A stretch of 64,000 nucleotides of DNA from CAXQZM01 sp964228455 (GCA_964228455.1 CAXQZM010000071.1:1-64000), one strand, 5' to 3'; counted from the stretch's first letter, positions 52,786 to 61,446 are shown. Translations and numbers: made by a program. The notes: generated by a model not told the origin, from the sequence alone.

Positions 52786-53568
52786 ATGGTCGAATTTCGT
52801 TTACCCGCTAATTCTCGCATTAAAAAGGGCTTGCATTGGAAGGCGCCAGAGGGTGCGTCCGATAACATTAAGACATTTGCCGTATACCGGTGGAATCCGG
52901 ATAATGGTGAGAACCCTCGTTTAGACACATATGAAGTAGACCAAGACGATTGTGGACCAATGGTTCTGGATGCGCTGCTCTGGATCAAAAATAAAGTCGA
53001 TTCAACGTTGACGCTTCGACGTTCTTGCCGAGAGGGAGTATGTGGATCATGCGCAATGAATATTGATGGCACAAATACGCTCGCCTGCACAAAGTTTTTG
53101 AGTGACATTAAGGGCGAGGCAAGGGTGTACCCTCTTCCACATATGCCAGTTGTTAAAGATCTGGTGCCAGACCTTAACCAGCCCTATGCGCAATATGCCA
53201 GCATAGAGCCTTGGCTAAAATCTGACAGCGCTGCTCCCACTCGAGAGCGCCTTCAGAGCCCAGAAGAACGCGAGAAGTTAGATGGCATGTGGGAGTGCAT
53301 TCTATGTTTCTCATGCTCTACCTCTTGTCCTTCCTATTGGTGGAACGGGGACCGGTACTTAGGCCCTGCGATTCTTCTACAGGCCTATCGCTGGATCGCA
53401 GATAGCCGTGATGAGGCAACAGGCGAGCGGTTAGATGCTTTGGAAGATCCGTTTCGCCTTTATCGATGTCATACTATTATGAACTGCACCAAAACCTGCC
53501 CAAAAGGCCTAAACCCAGCAAAAGCGATCGCAGAAATAAAAAAATTAATGGTTGAGCGGCGCATATAG
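52786..53568 (+). CDS. sdhB: Succinate dehydrogenase iron-sulfur subunit
   Basis: A 260-residue SdhB. The 2Fe-2S ligands are in SCREGVCGSCAMN and LACTKF, the 4Fe-4S set in CILCFSCSTSCP and the 3Fe-4S set in CHTIMNCTKTCPKGLNP. All clusters expected for a complex II electron wire from FAD to ubiquinone are present. It stands alone: sdhC, sdhD and sdhA are not adjacent. Its nearest neighbours are ubiquinone genes (divergent ubiE) and tgt (99 bases downstream). Confidence 0.96.
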   Translation: MVEFRLPANSRIKKGLHWKAPEGASDNIKTFAVYRWNPDNGENPRLDTYEVDQDDCGPMVLDALLWIKNKVDSTLTLRRSCREGVCGSCAMNIDGTNTLACTKFLSDIKGEARVYPLPHMPVVKDLVPDLNQPYAQYASIEPWLKSDSAAPTRERLQSPEEREKLDGMWECILCFSCSTSCPSYWWNGDRYLGPAILLQAYRWIADSRDEATGERLDALEDPFRLYRCHTIMNCTKTCPKGLNPAKAIAEIKKLMVERRI

Positions 53569-53667
53569 CCTGAGATGTCGGTCTAATCGCGTGCATATTT
53601 AATTTAGCTTTTTCAGACAGGTAAAAATTGCTCGGGTAGCCACGCCTTTTACGGTAGAGGCCAAATC

Positions 53668-54789
53668 ATGTTTTCCTTCAACCTTAAAAAAACAGATGGG
53701 CGGGCAAGGCTCGGTCAGATAACAACTGCCCACGGTATCATCGATACTCCAGTTTTCATGCCTGTTGGGACAGCGGGTACGATTAAGGCCATGACAGCTG
53801 ACTCGGTGCGTACAACGGGCGCTCAAATAATACTGGGGAACACCTATCACCTCATGCTGCGGCCAGGCGCTGACCGGGTTCACCATTTAGGCGGTTTGCA
53901 TGAGATGGTCGATTGGCCAGGTCCTATATTAACTGACTCTGGTGGCTTCCAAGTCATGTCGCTTAAGGGGCTTCGGTCAATGACCGAGCACGGCGTAACC
54001 TTTAAAAGTCACATTGACGGGTCACTGCATGAACTTACGCCCGAAAGTTCTATGGAGATCCAAAAAAAATTAGATGCAACCATCACAATGGCATTTGATG
54101 AGTGTACGCCATATCCCGCTAAAAAAGAACAGGCTGCAATCTCGATGGCGCTGTCTATGCGATGGGCGACTCGTTCAAAAGATGCCTTTATTGAGCGACC
54201 CGGTTATGGGTTATTTGGAATAGTGCAAGGATCCATCTATGAGGATTTGAGGCAGGAGTCTGTGGAGTCTCTTTTACCCCTCGATACAGAGGGGCTTGCG
54301 ATTGGTGGATTGGCTGTGGGCGAGGGTCAGGAGCTTATGTTTTCTACCTTAGATTTCACGACGCCTATGCTTCCAATTCAAAAACCACGTTATCTTATGG
54401 GAGTTGGAAAGCCTGATGACTTAGTCGGCGCTGTGGCCCGTGGGGTCGATATGTTTGATTGTGTGTTGCCAACAAGATCAGGGCGGACAGGGCAGGCATG
54501 GACTTGGCGAGGACAAGTAAACTTAAGAAATGCACGCCATAAGGACGATACTCGACCATTGGATGAGAGCTGTAGTTGTCCTGCATGTCGAAATCACTCC
54601 AGAGCATACATTCACCACTTGGTGAGATCTGATGAGATGCTGGGAGCCATGCTTTTGACATGGCATAATATTCAATTTTTCCAGGACTTAATGAAAGGTA
54701 TGCGAGATGCCATCTCAACCGAGAGTTTTAATAAGTTCCAGGCGGGCTTTGAGGCAACATATCGTGGCGGAGATATCCAAGCTCTCTAG
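53668..54789 (+). CDS. tgt: Queuine tRNA-ribosyltransferase
   Basis: A 373-residue TGT exchanging guanine 34 for preQ1 in tRNAs with GUN anticodons. Active-site blocks are LTDSGGFQVMSL and FDCVLPTRSGRTGQAWT; the zinc site is CSCPACRNHSRAYIHHL. Length is standard. The other queuosine genes (queA, queC-F) are not in the window. Confidence 0.97.
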   Translation: MFSFNLKKTDGRARLGQITTAHGIIDTPVFMPVGTAGTIKAMTADSVRTTGAQIILGNTYHLMLRPGADRVHHLGGLHEMVDWPGPILTDSGGFQVMSLKGLRSMTEHGVTFKSHIDGSLHELTPESSMEIQKKLDATITMAFDECTPYPAKKEQAAISMALSMRWATRSKDAFIERPGYGLFGIVQGSIYEDLRQESVESLLPLDTEGLAIGGLAVGEGQELMFSTLDFTTPMLPIQKPRYLMGVGKPDDLVGAVARGVDMFDCVLPTRSGRTGQAWTWRGQVNLRNARHKDDTRPLDESCSCPACRNHSRAYIHHLVRSDEMLGAMLLTWHNIQFFQDLMKGMRDAISTESFNKFQAGFEATYRGGDIQAL

Positions 54790-54822
54790 ACATACATAGA
54801 AACTGACGCCAAGCGGTTAAGT

Positions 54823-55023
54823 ATGGTTGATTTAGATACGAACCAAGCGCGCATGATTGCAGCTTTGAGCGCATTGGAGAACAAAATTCAGGTATTGACT
54901 GCGAAGGTTAGTGATTTGGAAGGTGAGCTGACGCGGGTCCGTGAGGCTGGAGAAGGTGCGCTTAAGGATCTTGACCAGGCATTGGCTCAAATTGATGAAT
55001 TAGGGAGCAACTCGCATGGCTAG
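54823..55023 (+). CDS. Small coiled-coil protein upstream of zapA
   Basis: A 66-residue acidic protein that is almost entirely a predicted coiled coil, with heptad-like leucines through ALENKIQVLTAKVSDLEGEL. Its stop lies inside the zapA start region (8-base overlap), so the two are translated together. Short coiled-coil proteins occur in this place in related alphaproteobacteria (DUF4164-like). A role as ZapA partner in Z-ring organisation is an inference (the ZapA-ZapB logic), not established. Confidence 0.7.
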   Translation: MVDLDTNQARMIAALSALENKIQVLTAKVSDLEGELTRVREAGEGALKDLDQALAQIDELGSNSHG

Positions 55024-55357
55024 AGTTAGGCTAGAAGTAAACGGTCGTGGATACGACATGGTCGCTGAGGACGGGCAAGAAGCTCATGTTGCACAACTTG
55101 GAGATATGATCGCTAAGCGCGTTAAAACCATTGTTCATCAGGTGGGCCAGGCTGGAGAGGGGCGTGTGATTTTAATGGCAGCACTGCAACTTGCTGATGA
55201 AGTTAGGGTGGTTAAAGAACGTGTTGCAGAGCTGGAGGATCTCACAAAAAAAACAGGCGCTAGCCAAGGTGCTATTGATGAGGCACGGGAATACGTAGCG
55301 GGAGTATATGGCGAGTTAGCTGATAAACTAGAGAGGCTCGCCGGGTCGTTAGACTAA
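55016..55357 (+). CDS. zapA: Cell division protein ZapA
   Basis: A 113-residue ZapA, with the N-terminal beta-hairpin part VRLEVNGRGYDMVAEDGQEAHV and a C-terminal coiled coil (AALQLADEVRVVKERVAELED, split). It binds and bundles FtsZ filaments. It overlaps the preceding coiled-coil gene. Confidence 0.88.
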   Translation: MARVRLEVNGRGYDMVAEDGQEAHVAQLGDMIAKRVKTIVHQVGQAGEGRVILMAALQLADEVRVVKERVAELEDLTKKTGASQGAIDEAREYVAGVYGELADKLERLAGSLD

Positions 55358-55439
55358 AATTCTGTTTTTTTCGGCATCTGCTTAGGCAAGAGCCACGAGG
55401 TGTAGAGAGAATTAGTAAGCTTTTTGAAGATAAAAACAG

Positions 55440-55466
55440 AAAAGGCCCGATTCAACGAGCCTTTTA
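55440..55466. terminator. Bidirectional terminator between zapA and rplT
   Basis: AAAAGGC (55440-55446) pairs with GCCTTTT (55459-55465), and an inner CG/CG extends the stem (one mismatch) around loop ATTCAA. T runs flank it on both strands, so it can serve both zapA and the convergent rplT. Confidence 0.75.
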
Positions 55467-55507
55467 TAAGTAGTTTGATCTTCTAGGTCGTTCAGAGCAA
55501 CGTTCGC

Positions 55508-55864
55508 TTAATTCAGAGCTGCTTGAGCCTTTGTTACGAAAGATTTAAAACCAGCATCATCGTGAACAGCGAGGTCTGCCAATACTTTACGATCTACATC
55601 TATGTTGGCTTTCGCTAAGCCGCCAATAAACGTTGAGTATGTAAGCCCGTGCAGACGGGCCGCTGCATTAATCCTCTGGATCCAAAGAGCTCGCATATCG
55701 CGTTTGCGGTTGCGACGGTCGCGATACGCGTACTGCAGATTTTTATCTACACGCTGGGTCGCAGCGCGCCACACATTTGAACTGCGGCCACGAGCACCTC
55801 GAGCGCGTTTAATGATTTTTTTGTGCCGAGCGTGTTGAGTTACGCCGCGTTTTACACGTGCCAT
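55508..55864 (-). CDS. rplT: 50S ribosomal protein L20
   Basis: A 118-residue basic L20 starting MARVKRGVTQHARHKK, with RKRDMRALWIQRINAAAR, typical and full length. It binds 23S rRNA early in assembly and in several bacteria represses the rpmI-rplT mRNA. It follows rpmI by 18 bases. Confidence 0.98.
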   Translation of the reverse strand: MARVKRGVTQHARHKKIIKRARGARGRSSNVWRAATQRVDKNLQYAYRDRRNRKRDMRALWIQRINAAARLHGLTYSTFIGGLAKANIDVDRKVLADLAVHDDAGFKSFVTKAQAALN

Positions 55865-55882
55865 ATTACAGTTCCTCTCAGC

Positions 55883-56083
55883 CTAGCGGTGGTAAGGCAT
55901 GTAAACACGAACCAATTTAGCATCCTGATCAGCCATGATCGTGGTGCCTTTAGATTGGCGTTTCATCTTACGAGATTTGTTACTCATCATGTGACGACGG
56001 AAAGCCGCATTCATGCGAATTTTACCAGAACCAGTAACGCGGAAACGCTTTTTAGCTCCAGACTTAGTCTTCATCTTCGGCAT
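55883..56083 (-). CDS. rpmI: 50S ribosomal protein L35
   Basis: A 66-residue L35 beginning MPKMKTKSGAKKRF. An ATG two codons earlier (56089) is in frame, but the AAGGAA ribosome site touches it, whereas it lies six bases from the ATG at 56083; the latter also gives the family N-terminus. rplT follows. infC, usually the first gene of this operon, is not upstream; coaE is. Confidence 0.96.
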   Translation of the reverse strand: MPKMKTKSGAKKRFRVTGSGKIRMNAAFRRHMMSNKSRKMKRQSKGTTIMADQDAKLVRVYMPYHR

Positions 56084-56127
56084 TTTCATTTCCTTGGTTA
56101 TCGGGTTTCCCCGGTTAATTTAGACGG

Positions 56128-56171
56128 CCAGGCAATGCCTACTCCAGGCCTGGGCGCGTCAGTGAAGCGCG
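56128..56171 (-). promoter_or_regulatory. Structured leader ahead of rpmI
   Basis: The 119 bases between coaE and rpmI hold two inverted repeats on the rpmI leader: CCAGGC/GCCTGG (56128-56133 with 56148-56153) and a CGCG/CGCG pair (56155-56158 with 56168-56171). Because L20 represses this operon by binding leader RNA in other bacteria, an autoregulatory leader is possible; no known consensus was matched. Confidence 0.35.
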
Positions 56172-56202
56172 AGCCTTAGGGCTGGATCATCGATTCTGCA
56201 AG

Positions 56203-56784
56203 TCATACTTTGCTTAAAGCAAGCTTTAAATTTTTCAATAAGGCGGCGCGACCATTCCCCGTTTGGAAGATACGATCAGCCTGCCTCAAACGGAATTCTT
56301 GGGGGACCTGCCTTTCCAGGATTGCTTCCAATTTATCAGAATCTATTCCTGGTCGTCCGAGGGCTCTCTGCCTTTGCAAAAATGGGGGGCAATTCACCAC
56401 CCAAACTTCGTCGCATTCTTGATCACGACCAGTTTCAAATAATAGCGGTATGTCCAAAACAGCAAGGCTTGCATTGCGCAGCTTTTGCTTGTGAAGCCAG
56501 TTCTTCGAATGCTGGTGGACAAGGGGATGGACTATACTCTCTAGTGTTTTCAGCGCCTCTGTTTTACCAATAACGAGTTCTCGCAGTTTGGTTCTATTAA
56601 CAGCATCATTCGCAACAGCTTCTGGAAAGATTGCTGATAGCGCGCGAGCTCCTCCGCCTCCCTGTTTATAAAGCTCATGAACTGCAGAATCTGAATCATG
56701 AACGGGTACGCCAAGCATTCTAATCATGTTAGCCGCTGTAGATTTGCCCATTGCAATTCCTCCAGTGAGGCCAACAACTTTCAT
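56203..56784 (-). CDS. coaE: Dephospho-CoA kinase
   Basis: A 193-residue P-loop kinase performing the last step of CoA synthesis. The P-loop is GLTGGIAMGKST at the N-terminus, followed by VPVHDSDSAVHELY (substrate Asp) and LDIPLLFETGRDQECD. The ATG at 56784 (MKVVGLTGG) is chosen; the frame continues back to 56820 without family character. It belongs to the maf-aroE-coaE series of alphaproteobacteria. Confidence 0.95.
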   Translation of the reverse strand: MKVVGLTGGIAMGKSTAANMIRMLGVPVHDSDSAVHELYKQGGGGARALSAIFPEAVANDAVNRTKLRELVIGKTEALKTLESIVHPLVHQHSKNWLHKQKLRNASLAVLDIPLLFETGRDQECDEVWVVNCPPFLQRQRALGRPGIDSDKLEAILERQVPQEFRLRQADRIFQTGNGRAALLKNLKLALSKV

Positions 56785-56850
56785 TAAAGCGCTCCAAATT
56801 GAAGAGCGCAAATGAAGCAAAATACTTTAGGGATAATTACGCCTTTGGTA

Positions 56851-57627
56851 TTAAGAGGCGAGAACATGTTCTTTCAGCTCGTTCGTTATAGCTGGCTTAA
56901 CACCAAACCATTTTTCAAAACTATTTGCGGCCTGATGCAGCAACATTCCAATGCCATCAATCGGCACTCCGCCCAAGTCTGCTGCAGATCTAAGGAACTC
57001 TGTTTTGAGAGGTGAGTATACCAAATCCGAGACTACGCATCCTGGGTCAAGGTTTGTAAAAGTGAGAGAGTTACTATTGTTCATACCACAAGCGCTAGAG
57101 TTTACGATAAGGTCAAAACCTCGCCCATCGATACATGTTCCTTTCCAGTCAATCACTTTAAAACCCAAGGCGTCTGCTTTTTCTTTAGTTCGATTCGTTA
57201 TGGTAAGGTTTGTTCCTTGACGCACAAGTGCGTAAATTATTGCTTTAGCAGCTCCCCCAGCACCAATTATAAGAGCATTTTTGGGCGGATTTTTTAACCC
57301 AAGAGAGCTCCACCATCCTGCGGCATCTGTATTGGTTCCAAGCCATCCATTCTGACCTCGGAAAACTGTGTTTATGGCTCCAATAGATGTTGCCACTATA
57401 TCTGCCTCTACAAACTGCATAAGCGATACTTTGTGGGGGATCGTTGCATTAAACCCAGTAAGGCCTTCATCCCAAGCTGTTTGCGTCCATGCTTCTAGTT
57501 CTTGAGGTGCTACTGCTGTTTTTTCATATGTAGCATCGATACCGTGCTCTGCTAGCCAATAGGAGTGGATCACAGGCGACTTTGAGTGTTTGATGGGCCA
57601 ACCAATAACTGTTGCTTTTCTAGTCAT
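56851..57627 (-). CDS. aroE: Shikimate dehydrogenase
   Basis: A 258-residue NADP-dependent enzyme reducing 3-dehydroshikimate. Substrate motifs are IKHSKSPVIHSYWL and NATIPHKVSLMQF (catalytic Lys), NTDAAGWW, and the nucleotide loop LIIGAGGAAKAIIYAL. The start ATG at 57627 overlaps the maf stop (ATGA); the longer frame to 57684 lies inside maf. Confidence 0.95.
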   Translation of the reverse strand: MTRKATVIGWPIKHSKSPVIHSYWLAEHGIDATYEKTAVAPQELEAWTQTAWDEGLTGFNATIPHKVSLMQFVEADIVATSIGAINTVFRGQNGWLGTNTDAAGWWSSLGLKNPPKNALIIGAGGAAKAIIYALVRQGTNLTITNRTKEKADALGFKVIDWKGTCIDGRGFDLIVNSSACGMNNSNSLTFTNLDPGCVVSDLVYSPLKTEFLRSAADLGGVPIDGIGMLLHQAANSFEKWFGVKPAITNELKEHVLAS

Positions 57628-58223
57628 CTTATACCCCTGCCCTGATCGCGAAGAGCCTGCAAGAGCTGTAAAAGCTGTAGCCATTGAATAACGAAGGCAT
57701 CACCCTCGATTTTTGAGAATAGGTTGGCGCCTAAACCTTCTATTTCGTAACCACCAACACATGATAGCACGCTAGGCCCTGCGGTCGCTGCGTAAGATTC
57801 AATTTCGCTTTCACTCAGAGGCCGCATTAACAGTCTTGCTTCTTGTCGTGTATGCCAGACCCGTTGACCCCCTCGTATTAGCACGGCAGCAGTCCAAAGT
57901 GAGTGCCATCGACCCTGGAGTGTAGATATTTGTGCTTGAAGATTTTCACGATCCCGGGGCTTGTCAAACCAGCTGTCTCCACACACTAGCAACTGATCTG
58001 AGCCTAAAACAAGGGCATCGGGAGCTCTCAAAGAGAGTTGCAGGGCTTTTGCTTCGGCGATTGTTTCAGCGGCATTAGCAGGCTCTGCCCCGTCCGACTT
58101 TAGTGTTAATTTAATAGCGGCTTCATCAACAGAAGGTTTAATAGCTTCGAATGAAACCCCAGCCGAATTTAGAAGTCGTATCCGGGACTGGGATCCTGAG
58201 GCAAGGACAAGGGGATCAGACAT
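57624..58223 (-). CDS. maf: Maf-like nucleotide pyrophosphatase
   Basis: A 199-residue Maf/YhdE/YceF-family protein that hydrolyses non-canonical or modified nucleoside triphosphates. Marks are LASGSQSRIRLLNSAG, PSVDEAAIK, LVLGSDQLLV and VGGYEIEGLGANLFSKIEG. It overlaps the ABC transporter gene upstream (8 bases) and aroE downstream. Confidence 0.92.
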   Translation of the reverse strand: MSDPLVLASGSQSRIRLLNSAGVSFEAIKPSVDEAAIKLTLKSDGAEPANAAETIAEAKALQLSLRAPDALVLGSDQLLVCGDSWFDKPRDRENLQAQISTLQGRWHSLWTAAVLIRGGQRVWHTRQEARLLMRPLSESEIESYAATAGPSVLSCVGGYEIEGLGANLFSKIEGDAFVIQWLQLLQLLQALRDQGRGIR

Positions 58224-60042
58224 CCTGTGTTCTCCAAAGTTTAGAGTAGAGCCCTTCTATCGTTCTAAGAGATTTGTGCGAGCCGTGTTCGACTAATTTA
58301 CCGTCATTGAGAACAAAGATATTATCAACGTGTTGGATTGTGGTGAGCCGATGGGCGATGAAGATCACTGTTTTGCCATTTAATCGCTCTCGTATATTAG
58401 CCATTACTTTTGCTTCAGTGGTAAGGTCTAGCGCGGACGTCGCTTCATCAAAAATAAATACTTCAGCATCTCTCAGTAAGGACCGAGTAATTGCCAACCG
58501 TTGACGCTCTCCGCCAGATAGTTTTTGGCCGCCTTCTCCAACCCGAGTCTCATACCCATCAGGTAAAGTCATCACAAAATCGTGGAAGCAGGATTCCTGT
58601 GCGGCGCGAACTAGGTCCTCTTGCGTTGCTTCCGGATTGCCAAACTTAAGGTTAAAGGAAATGGATTCAGCAAAGATCCCTGTCGATTGTGGTGTAAGTG
58701 CAATTGTTGAACGAATCTGACGCAGGGGAAGATCAGCGAGGTTCTCTCCATGCAAAAAAACCTCGCCATTTTCTGGCACCTCCAGTCGAAGTGCTAGCTT
58801 TGTAATGGTTGATTTGCCTGATCCAGTGGCGCCAACTATTGCGCTTTGTTGTCCAGAAGGGATGGTTAACGATAGTCCTTTAATAAGCGAGGGCCGATCC
58901 GGGAAGGTAAAGTCGATGTCTCTAAAATCTAAAGCTGGTGCACTTAGATCGAGCTTTGCGGGCCCTGGCTCATTAGTCTCCTCTGGAGCTTCATTTAAAA
59001 AACCAAAGAAACGGCTAGCATCTTGCTCAGCTCGACTGGCGTTTCGATAGGCCGCGGATAATTGGCGGATGGGCAAAAACAGCTGATTTACGATGCCAAC
59101 AAAGGCAACAAAGTCGCCCGCGGTTAAAGGCCCGTTTACAACTTGAACTGCCATATACGAGCCAAGTAGCAAAACCGATATTGCTTGTATGCCAGTGTTT
59201 GCCGCTCTCATTGCCTCAGCGGCTCTACCAAGGCGCAGCACTCGCACTCGCTCGATTTCCCAAAGAGGGATGAGGCGTTCAAGTTCGTAGTCAACACGGT
59301 TAAACACCTTTACGGCTTCGATATTCATGAGGCTATCGACGGCTTGCTCTGAAATTTTATCGTCGGTTTCAAGGGCTTTGGCGACTAGCCGGCGATACCA
59401 ACGTGAAAGCGAAAATGTTACCCACGCTGCTATGAGGCAGATTCCAGCAACTAGCGGCAGGAAGGCCCATCCATATAGCCGCACAATAAGAATTTGAGCA
59501 ATAAATAGCTGCAATAGGATTGGAAGGACGCCAAAGAGGAATATTGAAGAGAGACGTCCAATAGCCTCAGTTCCCCGATCAAAAGCGTTTGCTAAACCGC
59601 CGGTGCGCTGATCAATATGAAAAGAGATTGGCAGACGAATGAGATTAGAAAAAACGTTCCGAGACAAGTTCACCTGGCTCAGCCCTTGAGGTAAAGCGAA
59701 AAGAAGAACGCCTGCTACCTCAACCAGCGTGGAGAAAAATTGTGCAGATGCATAAACAGCTAAAAGTCCAAGAGCTATAAAAAGCACGGGGTTGTCGGAA
59801 CTGTAATAGTCTACCAGCCAGCCAAGTGAGATCGCGATAAAAAAACCAAATAATCTGCCGCTTGTTAACAATGCAAAAGCACCGACTAATGCTGCGCGGT
59901 AAGGAAAGGGCTGGTCTTGCCAAATAGCTGTTAGAATAAGGGTGAAGATTTGGCGTATTCGGGCAAATGATGCGTTGCCTCCACGACCAGTGCGTTGGTC
60001 GTCGCGACCTTGTTTTAAAGCGTATCGGGCGCGTCGAGACAT
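58216..60042 (-). CDS. Atm1-like ABC exporter, fused permease and ATPase
   Basis: A 608-residue half-transporter: membrane domain with six helices (about 40-340) and ATPase domain with Walker A VGATGSGKSTITKL (about residue 400), signature LSGGERQRLAITRSLL and Walker B VFIFDEATSALD. The stretches RGTEAIGRLSSIFLFGVLP and DSLMNIEAVKVFNRVDYE match the Atm1/HMT1 group, which exports glutathione-linked sulfur or metal compounds. A role in detoxification or cofactor export is inferred from the family. It is transcribed into maf (8-base overlap). Confidence 0.85.
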   Translation of the reverse strand: MSRRARYALKQGRDDQRTGRGGNASFARIRQIFTLILTAIWQDQPFPYRAALVGAFALLTSGRLFGFFIAISLGWLVDYYSSDNPVLFIALGLLAVYASAQFFSTLVEVAGVLLFALPQGLSQVNLSRNVFSNLIRLPISFHIDQRTGGLANAFDRGTEAIGRLSSIFLFGVLPILLQLFIAQILIVRLYGWAFLPLVAGICLIAAWVTFSLSRWYRRLVAKALETDDKISEQAVDSLMNIEAVKVFNRVDYELERLIPLWEIERVRVLRLGRAAEAMRAANTGIQAISVLLLGSYMAVQVVNGPLTAGDFVAFVGIVNQLFLPIRQLSAAYRNASRAEQDASRFFGFLNEAPEETNEPGPAKLDLSAPALDFRDIDFTFPDRPSLIKGLSLTIPSGQQSAIVGATGSGKSTITKLALRLEVPENGEVFLHGENLADLPLRQIRSTIALTPQSTGIFAESISFNLKFGNPEATQEDLVRAAQESCFHDFVMTLPDGYETRVGEGGQKLSGGERQRLAITRSLLRDAEVFIFDEATSALDLTTEAKVMANIRERLNGKTVIFIAHRLTTIQHVDNIFVLNDGKLVEHGSHKSLRTIEGLYSKLWRTQDV

Positions 60043-60163
60043 GTGAGGATAAGTGGAGGTTTCTATGCGATCGACAAGATGTTCTTTGTAAGTCTTATTC
60101 GAAATATCTCATTTAAGCTGCTGGGGAAGCAACTTTAGGATGATAATTTCCGCATCACATATA

Positions 60164-61309
60164 TCAAGATGGGGCCTTAATCATAAGCCAGTGCGGACGA
60201 AACCAAGATTTGCGGGGTCCAGAAATAAGCCAGTCCAACGGAGTATACTTGATAAGCGAGTAATAAATGATCACTGAAATGCAAAATGTTGCGAAGACAA
60301 TTGGCCAGAAAGCTTGTTCAGCAGGAATATCGAGAGCAAGAAAAATAATGCCCAAAACAATCGCTGGATACATATGGAAAATGTATACGGGATAAGACAG
60401 AGTTACTAGCCAGTTAAGGACAGTGCTAGGACCTCTCATTATTCGTGAACAGAGACCTATGAAAAATAAGCTCCAAGCCGCAGCGCTAGAAGCGCTGAGC
60501 AGCGCCGACGGTATTAGTCCTCCGGCCGCACTATATCCAAAGAACTGGACGCCAATCATCAAGGGGGTGCAGCTTAAACCAACAATTAGGCTGCCGATGA
60601 CCAATCTCCAGCTACGAATGTGCAGGATGATTTCACGATGCCAGAACATTGCCATGCCAATGCTAAACCAAAAAAAGTAGTAGGCCAGTGAGGTTGGGTG
60701 GAGCTCGTTAATTTTCTCAGGTATAATTGCCCAACCGTTTGAGCGAACAAAAGGCGTAATTAGTACAAGAGGTGCGAGATATAGAGTCATTGTGCTGAGT
60801 CTTTTTGCTGGCCAGCTCAGCGCTAGTGCCAAGTCCTTCAGAAAGGATAACCTTTGCGACATCCAGGCTATTGAGGCCGTCGCCGCGGCTATAAGAAAAA
60901 GGTAATATAAAAACCATAAGTGATAGAGCTCAAATCCAGGGCTAGGCATGAGTAAATTGTAAAGAGATCCAAAGGCAAGTAAGGCCAGGCCTAATCGAAT
61001 GAGCCGATCGTATAGATAGGCTTTGGGCCCACGCTTGGCGATTACCATGCAACCAAAAAATCCAGCCAAAATAAAAAAAACAGGCATCCGCCATTGGTGG
61101 ATCCATGCGGTTGTGACAAAGATCCAGTTTGCCACCTCTTCATGGGCGACAGGCGCTAGTCCAGCTCCTTTGGCTGCCGCGGGGTCTGTATACAAAAGGG
61201 GGGCATGGATTAATAAACCCAGTAGCATCGCTAATGCGCGCAATAGATCCAAACCATGATATCTGTCTGGGCTTTTATCCACTCTAGTTATCTGCATCAG
61301 TGCGTGCAC
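60164..61309 (-). CDS. Membrane acyltransferase (OpgC/MdoC-like, acyltransferase 3 family)
   Basis: A 381-residue protein with about ten membrane helices. The N-terminal block YHGLDLLRALAMLLGLLIHA contains the family's Arg and catalytic-type His; WRMPVFFILAGFFG follows. MdoC-type members succinylate periplasmic glucans, others acylate sugars or lipids; the substrate here is unknown. The frame starts with GTG 61309, with an ATG at 61297 as alternative; neither has a good ribosome site. It diverges from the sugar ABC operon, and the first operator of that operon lies only 30 bases from its start, so both may be under the same regulator. Confidence 0.82.
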   Translation of the reverse strand: MHALMQITRVDKSPDRYHGLDLLRALAMLLGLLIHAPLLYTDPAAAKGAGLAPVAHEEVANWIFVTTAWIHQWRMPVFFILAGFFGCMVIAKRGPKAYLYDRLIRLGLALLAFGSLYNLLMPSPGFELYHLWFLYYLFLIAAATASIAWMSQRLSFLKDLALALSWPAKRLSTMTLYLAPLVLITPFVRSNGWAIIPEKINELHPTSLAYYFFWFSIGMAMFWHREIILHIRSWRLVIGSLIVGLSCTPLMIGVQFFGYSAAGGLIPSALLSASSAAAWSLFFIGLCSRIMRGPSTVLNWLVTLSYPVYIFHMYPAIVLGIIFLALDIPAEQAFWPIVFATFCISVIIYYSLIKYTPLDWLISGPRKSWFRPHWLMIKAPS

Positions 61310-61338
61310 AAGGGCAAGCCAGTTTTCAAGAAACAGCT

Positions 61339-61358
61339 AATTTGCATGCGTTTGCAAA
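61339..61358. promoter_or_regulatory. Upstream operator copy of the sugar ABC operon
   Basis: The sequence TTTGCATGCGTTTGCAA within this segment is an imperfect palindrome (TTTGCA...TTGCAA type) of LacI-family appearance. Its reverse complement recurs, with 3 differences in 20, at 61402-61421. It lies just upstream of the predicted -35 box. Confidence 0.7.
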
Positions 61359-61364
61359 AAGCAC

Positions 61365-61392
61365 TTGATCGAGATAGAAAATCTTGTAGGAT
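61365..61392 (+). promoter_or_regulatory. Predicted sigma-70 type promoter of the sugar ABC operon
   Basis: TTGATC (61365-61370) and TAGGAT (61387-61392) are separated by 16 bases and lie exactly between the two operator copies. Transcription would start near 61399, beside the second operator. Confidence 0.55.
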
Positions 61393-61401
61393 ACCTTCTT
61401 G

Positions 61402-61421
61402 GTTGCAAGCGTATGCAAATT
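61402..61421. promoter_or_regulatory. Downstream operator copy of the sugar ABC operon
   Basis: GTTGCAAGCGTATGCAAATT is the near-perfect inverted copy of the element at 61339-61358. The centres are 63 bases apart, about six helical turns, and this copy covers the expected transcription start. A repressor bound here would block transcription, and looping between both copies is sterically favoured. Confidence 0.7.
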
Positions 61422-61446
61422 GTGTGCGTTATGTTTGGGGGTATGC

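Noticed and set aside
55358..55507. Possible 6S RNA downstream of zapA
   Set aside because: 6S RNA often follows zapA in alphaproteobacteria, but the 150-base gap shows only a terminator and no long closing helix with a central bubble that I could fold.
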